Of a DNA stretch of 64,000 bases, positions 59,058 to 64,000 are shown piece after piece. The notes beneath the pieces were generated by a model. It made no database searches and had not been told where the DNA came from. It was given only the letters and a program-made list of their open reading frames with translations. Made by a program: the position numbers and the translations under genes. Numbering within the stretch: position 1 is the first letter of the stretch; the number at the start of each line of letters is the position of its first letter. The stretch spans positions 62,001 through 126,000 of the forward strand of contig NZ_JAFEWF010000006.1 in assembly GCF_017355835.1 (NCBI RefSeq). The letters run 5' to 3'. Source of the DNA: Desertivirga brevis (lineage in GTDB: Bacteria; Bacteroidota; Bacteroidia; Sphingobacteriales; Sphingobacteriaceae).

Positions 59058-60056
59058 TTAAGCGTAGGTTACAGAAAGCAATTTCTCAAAGCTGTTTAAA
59101 GCCTTCTTGCCCATCAGCACATCCTCTGCCTCGTAGAAACAATCTGCGAATGATTTCTCAGGAGTAATGGTCCTGATCGCCAGCGCAGCATTGCAAAGAA
59201 CTACATTATTTTGTGCCGTAGTGCCCTCTCCATTTAGCACTGCTGTAAATATCTTAGCAGAATCTTCAACAGAATGACCACCAGAAATAAGTTTCGGATC
59301 AATACGATCAAAACCAATGCTCTCCAATGTATAGATCTGTTCTCCATCATTAGAGAAAGTTTTGAAGCTTCCCGTTAAGGAGATCTCATCATACCCGTCT
59401 AAGGCATGCAGAATGCTATATCTTTTATTACTTTTCTGATACAAATAAGCGTAAATGCGGGCTAGTTCGAGACTGAATACGCCCACCGACTGGTACTTCG
59501 GCCTTGCAGGGTTAACCAGAGGGCCAAGCATGTTGAAGAATGTTTTTACGCCTAGTTCTTTGCGGATAGGCGCCATAGTTTTCATTGCCGGATGGAACAA
59601 CGGTGCATGCAGGAAGCAGATATTCGCCTCCTCTACACTTTGTCTCAGTTTATCCGGTTCGTTGGTGAATTTATAACCCAGATACTCCATCACATTAGAA
59701 GAACCACAGCCAGAAGAAACACCATAATTACCATGTTTCGCCACCTTATAACCAGCCCCGGCAACCACGAAAGAAGCAAGGGTCGAAATATTGAAGGTAT
59801 CCTTACCATCGCCACCAGTACCACACAGATCGATCAGGTCGTAACCCTCCAGTTTTGGATCAAGACAAAGGTCCAGCATAGCATCTCTAAAGCCCTCCAG
59901 TTCCTCGATGGTGATATTACGCATGCAATAAGCAGTCATAAAAGCCGCCATCTGCGAGTTATTGAACTGTCCCTTAGCAATATTGGTCAAGATCTCCTTC
60001 GCCTGGCTCTTAGTAAAGGTCTTGTGTTCAAATAGGTAATTTAAAATTTGTTTCAT
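59058..60056 (-). CDS. trpD: Anthranilate phosphoribosyltransferase
   Basis: Transfers phosphoribose to anthranilate. Start ATG at 60056 (MKQILNYLFEHKTFTKSQA), 332 residues; a GTG at 60143 upstream in frame would run through the attenuator terminator and is rejected. GTGGDGKDTFNIST binds PRPP, and KHGNYGVSSGCGSSNVMEYLG is conserved. First structural gene of this operon, 34 bases past the attenuator. Confidence 0.95.
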   Translation of the reverse strand: MKQILNYLFEHKTFTKSQAKEILTNIAKGQFNNSQMAAFMTAYCMRNITIEELEGFRDAMLDLCLDPKLEGYDLIDLCGTGGDGKDTFNISTLASFVVAGAGYKVAKHGNYGVSSGCGSSNVMEYLGYKFTNEPDKLRQSVEEANICFLHAPLFHPAMKTMAPIRKELGVKTFFNMLGPLVNPARPKYQSVGVFSLELARIYAYLYQKSNKRYSILHALDGYDEISLTGSFKTFSNDGEQIYTLESIGFDRIDPKLISGGHSVEDSAKIFTAVLNGEGTTAQNNVVLCNAALAIRTITPEKSFADCFYEAEDVLMGKKALNSFEKLLSVTYA

Positions 60057-60089
60057 TTCTTCTGTATCCCCGTCGTTGTACTCAAAAGC

Positions 60090-60118
60090 AAAAAAAAAGG
60101 TTGCCTTTTGAGCAACCC
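60090..60118 (-). terminator. Attenuator terminator in the trp leader
   Basis: On the minus strand GGTTGC (60112-60117) pairs with GCAACC (60099-60104) over a seven-base loop, followed by nine U (60090-60098). It lies between the leader peptide and trpD. The first arm can also pair with TGAGGGCAATC at 60151-60161, just after the leader stop, to give an exclusive antiterminator (UGAG/CUCA plus CAAUC/GGUUG). Classical ribosome-mediated attenuation is inferred. Confidence 0.85.
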
Positions 60119-60163
60119 TGTTTTTCTTTATACAATTATTCACACATAAAGATTGCCCTCAGC

Positions 60164-60208
60164 TTAATGCGAGTGCCACCAGATGATATGTGCAAGTGTT
60201 AAATTCAT
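60164..60208 (-). CDS. trpL: trp operon leader peptide with tandem Trp
   Basis: A 14-codon frame, MNLTLAHIIWWHSH, then TAA. Two consecutive TGG codons (60176-60181) precede three codons and the stop. Its 3' side is immediately followed by the antiterminator arm (60151-60161), and the terminator follows 46 bases past the stop. Ribosome stalling on TGG-TGG under Trp shortage would leave the arm free; normal translation to the stop would cover it. The design is what defines trpL in other bacteria. Confidence 0.85.
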   Translation of the reverse strand: MNLTLAHIIWWHSH

Positions 60209-60218
60209 TCTTCAGCAA

Positions 60219-60250
60219 CAAATATGAAAATATCTTTTCTTAGCTCCAAA
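60219..60250 (-). promoter_or_regulatory. Candidate promoter of the trp operon
   Basis: On the minus strand TTTG (60247-60250), 20 bases, then CATATTTG (60219-60226), one mismatch from the TAnnTTTG box. It lies 10 bases before the leader ATG, so the transcript would have only a very short 5' end. Confidence 0.45.
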
Positions 60251-60365
60251 GCTTTTTTTAAAATTTACTTTTTGAGGATGGGCTGGAGAGGGGGCACTAT
60301 TTTTAAATCATTCATAAGGTTATCTATAAGCCGCATTATAGGAGCATTTTTATACCTTTGTTAAG

Positions 60366-60959
60366 GTGTCAGACAAAAATTTATATATAATAGCAGGATG
60401 TAACGGTGCTGGAAAGACAACAGCTTCTTTCACGATCTTGCCTGAAATTATAGATTGTAGAGAATTTGTCAATGCCGATGAGATAGCAAGGGGGTTATCG
60501 CCATTTCAACCGGAACAGGTAGCTTTTGAAGCTGGTCGAATTATGCTAAGCAGAATGGCTGAACTATTAGCTAATAGCAAAAGCTTTGCTTTCGAAACTA
60601 CTTTATCTGCAAGGCATTATAAGAACACGATTGGCGCTGCAAAAGAAAAAGGGTATAGAGTTACGCTTCTTTTTTTCTGGTTGCAAAGTGTTGAATTAGC
60701 CAAGGAGCGTGTGAAAATTCGTGTCTCTGAAGGAGGACATGATATCAAAGAAGACATCATTGAAAATAGGTACAGGAAAGGAATTCAAAACTTATTTGAT
60801 ATTTATTTGAGTGTCGTTGATGAAGCCCTTATTTTTGATAATTCATTCGGCATGCCTGAACTCTTAGCTGAAAGCACTAAAGGAGGAATAATTATTGTAA
60901 ATGAAAATAGGTTTGCAGAGTTAAGGAACTATTATGACACCAAGGGAAGAACATACTGA
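60366..60959 (+). CDS. Zeta-toxin-like P-loop kinase
   Basis: A 197-residue P-loop protein. Walker A is AGCNGAGKTT (residues 10-19); FVNADEIARGLSPFQPEQVAFEAGRIM and SFAFETTLSARHYKNTI match the zeta toxin-like family, whose members phosphorylate UDP-sugars or other small molecules. Start is GTG at 60366. It overlaps a tiny downstream ORF by 26 bases, a common arrangement with a small partner. Toxicity is not proven. Confidence 0.82.
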   Translation: MSDKNLYIIAGCNGAGKTTASFTILPEIIDCREFVNADEIARGLSPFQPEQVAFEAGRIMLSRMAELLANSKSFAFETTLSARHYKNTIGAAKEKGYRVTLLFFWLQSVELAKERVKIRVSEGGHDIKEDIIENRYRKGIQNLFDIYLSVVDEALIFDNSFGMPELLAESTKGGIIIVNENRFAELRNYYDTKGRTY

Positions 60960-61083
60960 ACTTCGCAATAAAATTCTACAAGGATTAGAAATTGCTTACA
61001 AAAAACTTATTGAGTATAAAAAACAGAAGAACTCTGTATTGGTGATTATTAGAGACGGTAAAATTACAAAAGTGAAGCCTTAG
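60934..61083 (+). CDS. Small partner protein of the zeta-like gene (49 aa)
   Basis: A 49-residue protein, too short for usual ORF calling: MTPREEHTELRNKILQGLEI, then AYKKLIEYKKQKNSVLVIIR, DGKITKVKP. It has an N-terminal helix and a C-terminal VIIRDGKI strand, a pattern seen in small proteins beside zeta-like kinases. It overlaps the kinase gene by 26 bases in another frame, so it is translationally coupled. Antitoxin role is an inference. Confidence 0.7.
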   Translation: MTPREEHTELRNKILQGLEIAYKKLIEYKKQKNSVLVIIRDGKITKVKP

Positions 61084-61145
61084 TTCAGTTCAGAATACTA
61101 ATCGCCAAAGTTTCACAAAACCGTTCTTCTAGTTTGGCCAATATG

Positions 61146-61355
61146 CTATTTCTTAAACTCTTTGCCTAATTCTTTACACGTTTCCAGATAGTCATCCACA
61201 GTGTCTTCAAACAACTTCTCTGTCTCTGCCAAAGACTCTGCTTCGAATGTAACCAAATCTTCGATGTCCAATATCTTACCGTGAAAGATACTATCCTCAT
61301 TACTATACTCTACAACTCCAATGTAACCTTTATAATGATGATACTTTGCATCCAT
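61146..61355 (-). CDS. HicB-like antitoxin without adjacent HicA
   Basis: A 69-residue HicB-type protein; ATG at 61355. YKGYIGVVEYSNEDSIFHGKILDIEDLVTFEAESLAETEKLFEDTVDDYLETCKELGK is the canonical HicB fold. HicB proteins neutralise the mRNA interferase HicA, but no HicA frame is visible on either side, so it is an orphan or a solitary regulator. Confidence 0.82.
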   Translation of the reverse strand: MDAKYHHYKGYIGVVEYSNEDSIFHGKILDIEDLVTFEAESLAETEKLFEDTVDDYLETCKELGKEFKK

Positions 61356-61809
61356 AAAATACAACCTTTTTATATTTTAATACATATAAATCTATCCATT
61401 CTTCTCATTTTTATATCTAAAAGAATATAAACTTTTACAAGTACAGCTTTAAATCTCAATAATAAATTGCGGATCAAACCCCTCAACAATGTCAGCCTCG
61501 GAAAAGCTAATTTACCTTAACCCAAATTCCTGATGAAGTTTACTAAGGATTTGAACTTTCATTCTTAAACGTAGCAAATTTTCTAAAAAATAGTCTTTTC
61601 TTTAACTTCCTAAAGCCAGGCACCCTTCTCCCTGTTTCGTGTACGGAGCTCTATAAAGATATGGATGGAATTATTGGCATTTTTTTAAAAATTGTTCCCA
61701 ACATTTAAAACCACCCGGCTCTCTAAACGTTCTTTGAATACGGCGCATAATTCATAAAGCGCTTCATAAAATCCTTAGTATATCAACATAACAAGTTTTC
61801 CTTCTTACA
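61356..61809. other. Interval upstream of the desaturase
   Basis: About 450 AT-rich bases. It holds a broken small minus-strand frame (61449-61562). No HicA gene, promoter or RNA was recognised. Confidence 0.5.
61449..61562 (-). pseudogene. Possible small ORF broken by a stop codon
   Basis: Minus-strand ATG at 61562 reads MKVQILSKLHQEFGLR, a TAA, then in the same frame ISFSEADIVEGFDPQFIIEI and TAA. The two halves look protein-like but the family is unknown. It may be a small gene with an acquired stop. Confidence 0.3.
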
Positions 61810-62538
61810 ATGAATATTCTGGTTTTCTTTGTTAGCCACTGGTTTCTCTCGCTATTTTTTCAAACGTTTTTCCTGCACCGTTATGTCTCCCACAAGGCCT
61901 TTAGTATGAGTAAGTCATGGGAAAGAATTTTCTATTTCCTTACTTATATTACTCAGGGGACCTCTTTCCTTCACCCATACGCTTATGCAACCATGCATCG
62001 CGATCATCATGCCTTTAGCGACACAGAAAAAGATCCTCATTCTCAGCATTTCTTCAAAGATGTTTTCAAAATGTCGTGGGCAACGTTTTTAACGTTCAAT
62101 GATCATGTTAGGCGGTCGAAAGATCCGGCATTAAAAGCAGGGGGAAGATACCCACAATGGAACACCCTCGACCGTATTGGTTCAAGCATTTTATCAAGGG
62201 TGGGATTTGGAGCGGCGTATATAGCTTTTTATATCGCCTTTGCTACTTCCTGGTGGATGTTTTTGCTACTTCCCATTCATTTTTTGATGGGACCTTTACA
62301 TGGAGCTATTGTAAATTGGTGCGGACACAAGTATGGTTATTCGAATTTCAACAACCATGATCACTCCAAAAATACCAGTCCTTTTGGTTTTCTTATGCTA
62401 GGCGAGTTATTTCAAAACAATCACCACCGGTATCCCAACAGCGCCAACTTTGCCCAGCGCTGGTTCGAGTTCGATCCCGTTTATCCGGTTCTAAAGTTCC
62501 TTCATTTCGTGAAAATCATTCGGCTCAGAAATGCCTAA
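61810..62538 (+). CDS. Membrane fatty-acid desaturase
   Basis: A 242-residue integral membrane desaturase of the stearoyl-CoA type. His boxes are HRYVSH (about residues 23-28), HRDHH (about 63-67) and NNHH near the C-terminus with an additional HDHSKN. Several hydrophobic segments. It is shorter than usual at the N-terminus. Acts on acyl lipids in the membrane and differs from the soluble acyl-ACP enzyme at 13.9 kb. Confidence 0.9.
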   Translation: MNILVFFVSHWFLSLFFQTFFLHRYVSHKAFSMSKSWERIFYFLTYITQGTSFLHPYAYATMHRDHHAFSDTEKDPHSQHFFKDVFKMSWATFLTFNDHVRRSKDPALKAGGRYPQWNTLDRIGSSILSRVGFGAAYIAFYIAFATSWWMFLLLPIHFLMGPLHGAIVNWCGHKYGYSNFNNHDHSKNTSPFGFLMLGELFQNNHHRYPNSANFAQRWFEFDPVYPVLKFLHFVKIIRLRNA

Positions 62539-62562
62539 GCTTTAAAATGAATTCGACTGTAA

Positions 62563-62690
62563 TCTTTCATTCCTTCATTCTCTCCTTCATTCCTTCTCTC
62601 ATTCTCTCATTCATTCATTCACTCCTTCACTCATTCCTTCCTTCTCTCATTCCCTCATTCACTCATTCCTTCCTTCACTTCTTCCCCTTC
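62563..62690. repeat. Pyrimidine-rich ATTC/CTTC low-complexity tract
   Basis: About 128 bases of repeated ATTC, CTTC, ATTCACTC words between the desaturase stop and the glycosyltransferase 3' end, overlapping the latter's last few codons. Open frames across it are artefacts of the repeat. Confidence 0.85.
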
Positions 62691-63526
62691 AACAACTCCT
62701 TGATCTTCACGTCAACGATCAATCTGAACCAGAAGCCTTGAAGAAAGTGAAAAAGCACGCCGGTCTTTCCGTCCAGTATTCCCAGTTGAAAGATCATTCG
62801 ATAGCTGAAGTAAAGGAAGGGGCGAAGTCCCAGGGGCATGCGCCACCAAAGACTTTTTAGCCAGGCAATCCGCTCGTCGGGACTACCAAAGAACTTAGGT
62901 TGTATGGTTTGGGTACGCAAGGCATTCATCCGCTCGATCTCCTCATGGGCAACCAGGTCGCTGTAACGGTTGTGTTTAGCAATCCAAAAGCTGATCTCGT
63001 TCTCCTTCAGGTTCTCTTCCAGGATATGGCCGTCCTTCCAAACGATCGTTTTACCAGGAACAATGAAGCGATGGTCCATATTCTCGTTCAAGTCGGAGAA
63101 GCCAACGCCGCGACGGAACATCTTCAACAAATACTTTGGATAATAGCCGCCATGCTTCAGCCATTTACCCTTGAAGAAGTTTTTGCGGTTGAAATAAATA
63201 CCGTTCACATCCTTGAAATCCTCATCGCGGAAGTTCTTCAGCTTGTTAAATAGCTCAGGAGTAACGATCTGGTCAGAATCTAAACCAATGATCCAGGGTG
63301 TAGTGATCTGGAAGGTACTCAGAGCCGCATGCCATTGCTTGGGATGGTTCTCGAATTTATGGTAAGCCACCTCAGCCCCGTACTGCCTGCAAATTTCCAG
63401 AGTACTATCCGTACTGCCAGAGTCCAGCACATAAATAGGAGCACCAAGGTTTTTGATAGAAGCCAGTAATCTGGGAATATGGATTTCTTCGTTAAAAGAA
63501 AGTACGATAAAGGAAAACTCAGGCAT
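62675..63526 (-). CDS. Family 2 glycosyltransferase
   Basis: A 283-residue GT-A glycosyltransferase. ATG at 63526 (MPEFSFIVLSFNEEIHIPRLL), the usual start. The nucleotide-sugar-binding YVLDSGSTDST and the metal-binding LDSD (Asp83, Asp85) are present, and HGGYYPKYLLKMFRRGVGF follows. Members of this branch (lipopolysaccharide core-type) act at the membrane with a C-terminal helix. It may be linked to lipopolysaccharide or exopolysaccharide synthesis, though no other such gene is adjacent. Confidence 0.88.
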   Translation of the reverse strand: MPEFSFIVLSFNEEIHIPRLLASIKNLGAPIYVLDSGSTDSTLEICRQYGAEVAYHKFENHPKQWHAALSTFQITTPWIIGLDSDQIVTPELFNKLKNFRDEDFKDVNGIYFNRKNFFKGKWLKHGGYYPKYLLKMFRRGVGFSDLNENMDHRFIVPGKTIVWKDGHILEENLKENEISFWIAKHNRYSDLVAHEEIERMNALRTQTIQPKFFGSPDERIAWLKSLWWRMPLGLRPFLYFSYRMIFQLGILDGKTGVLFHFLQGFWFRLIVDVKIKELLKGKK

Positions 63527-63590
63527 CAGCGAATTTTGAAGCCGTAAATATCTGAAATTCTTTTTTAAGAATAGGTGTTGCCCCAAGGGC

Positions 63591-63625
63591 AAAAAAAAAG
63601 CATCCTCTTTTTAAAGAGAATGCTT
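63591..63625 (-). terminator. Intrinsic terminator of the cold-shock gene
   Basis: On the minus strand GCAT-x-CTCTTT pairs with AAAGAG-x-ATGC with one central mismatch, followed by nine U. It lies about 25 bases past the stop of the cold-shock gene. Confidence 0.9.
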
Positions 63626-63647
63626 CACGATTAAGATATAGTATTTT

Positions 63648-63839
63648 TTAAGCTACTGTCACATTTACCGCGTTAGGACCTTTACGGCCTTGCTCTACCT
63701 CGTATTGAACGCTATCGTTTTCACGAATGTTGTCAACAAGACCAGATGAATGAACGAAGATTTCGCTGCCACCGTTTGCTGGTGTAATAAATCCGAAACC
63801 TTTAGTTTCATTGAAAAATTTTACTGTTCCTTTTTGCAT
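63648..63839 (-). CDS. Cold-shock protein, CspA family
   Basis: A 63-residue single-stranded nucleic-acid chaperone. RNP1 is KGFGFI and RNP2 is IFVHSS, in the order of CspA. Length is normal. Its 77-base upstream gap to the next gene is short and AT-rich. Likely induced by cold or growth phase. Confidence 0.96.
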   Translation of the reverse strand: MQKGTVKFFNETKGFGFITPANGGSEIFVHSSGLVDNIRENDSVQYEVEQGRKGPNAVNVTVA

Positions 63840-63916
63840 TTTATTATAATATGCTATAAAGGTAGACTAATTAATCGGTTATCAAAATAAAAGAAATAAT
63901 TCATTTGTCACTTATT

Positions 63917-64000
63917 CTACTTCTTCGACTTATTTACAATCTGATAGATATCCAGGCGGCGGTCAGCTAAAGTTCTTACCGCTCCAAAGCTGTGTAACTC
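63917..64000 (-). CDS. C-terminal end of an unidentified gene (cut by window edge)
   Basis: 27 codons then TAG at 63917-63919. The tail reads ELHSFGAVRTLADRRLDIYQ and then IVNKSKK. Looks like real coding DNA, but family cannot be recognised from this length. Confidence 0.55.
   Translation of the reverse strand, partial: ELHSFGAVRTLADRRLDIYQIVNKSKK

Noticed and set aside
60057..60143. Upstream GTG start of trpD
   Set aside because: Would translate through the attenuator terminator and adds 29 residues unlike the family.
62547..62741. 64-aa frame of Ser/Ile/Leu/His
   Set aside because: Product of the ATTC/CTTC low-complexity tract.

Overview
The window is chromosomal DNA of a Bacteroidetes bacterium, most likely a Sphingobacteriaceae member (Pedobacter/Mucilaginibacter-like). 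Supporting evidence: repeated TAnnTTTG -7 promoter boxes with few Shine-Dalgarno sequences, a long-linker FtsK and Rho, a fused HemC-HemD, a hybrid two-component regulator with Reg_prop repeats, ECF sigma/anti-sigma pairs, small hydrophilic acidic proteins, and intergenic repeats of kinds often met in this phylum. Most of the window is core housekeeping DNA. No transposase, integrase, phage module or CRISPR array was found.

Layout. 0-5 kb: SppA (cut by the left edge), FolK, an Hpt protein, PssA and Rho. 5-13.4 kb: PyrF, a DUF2851 protein, a PspC-like protein, an ankyrin protein, FtsK, a LolA-like protein and a metallo-beta-lactamase-fold hydrolase. 13.4-20.3 kb: small acidic proteins, an acyl-ACP desaturase, the ATP-grasp / alpha-E / transglutaminase operon and a class III aminotransferase. 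20.5-23.7 kb: an ECF sigma operon whose anti-sigma-like protein carries four copies of an FTVPxxYF repeat, then a hydrolase and a MarR regulator. 24.2-33.7 kb: a heme cluster (hemA, hemCD fusion, hemB, hemL, histidine kinase, response regulator, TPR protein, hemE, hemJ). 33.7-38.2 kb: an outer-membrane-type protein, a second ECF sigma operon and an orphan ABC ATPase.

38.2-44 kb is the accessory part. A tRNA-Leu and two identical tandem tRNA-Lys genes are followed by a 3.1-kb segment bounded by a ~98-bp direct repeat made of the tRNA-Lys 3' end plus its terminator. Inside are a decayed efflux adaptor gene, a Crp/Fnr regulator, an FNR-like palindrome, a short-chain dehydrogenase and a cyclase-like DUF2652 protein. 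To the right come an aldo/keto reductase and a frameshifted glycoside hydrolase 28 tail. 44-55.4 kb carries carbohydrate-related genes: a formylglycine-generating-enzyme lipoprotein, a beta-helix lipoprotein, a hybrid two-component regulator and a GH13 enzyme. A ~620-bp large inverted repeat follows.

56.2-60.4 kb is a trp operon (trpD-trpF-trpB-trpA, minus strand) without trpE, trpG or trpC. It is headed by a previously unlisted 14-residue leader peptide with tandem Trp codons, a candidate antiterminator and an intrinsic terminator, together a classical attenuator. A 14-bp tandem repeat fills the trpB-trpA gap. 60.4-64 kb holds a zeta-toxin-like kinase with a tiny partner ORF, an orphan HicB-like protein, a fatty-acid desaturase, a glycosyltransferase, a cold-shock protein and the tail of one gene cut by the right edge.
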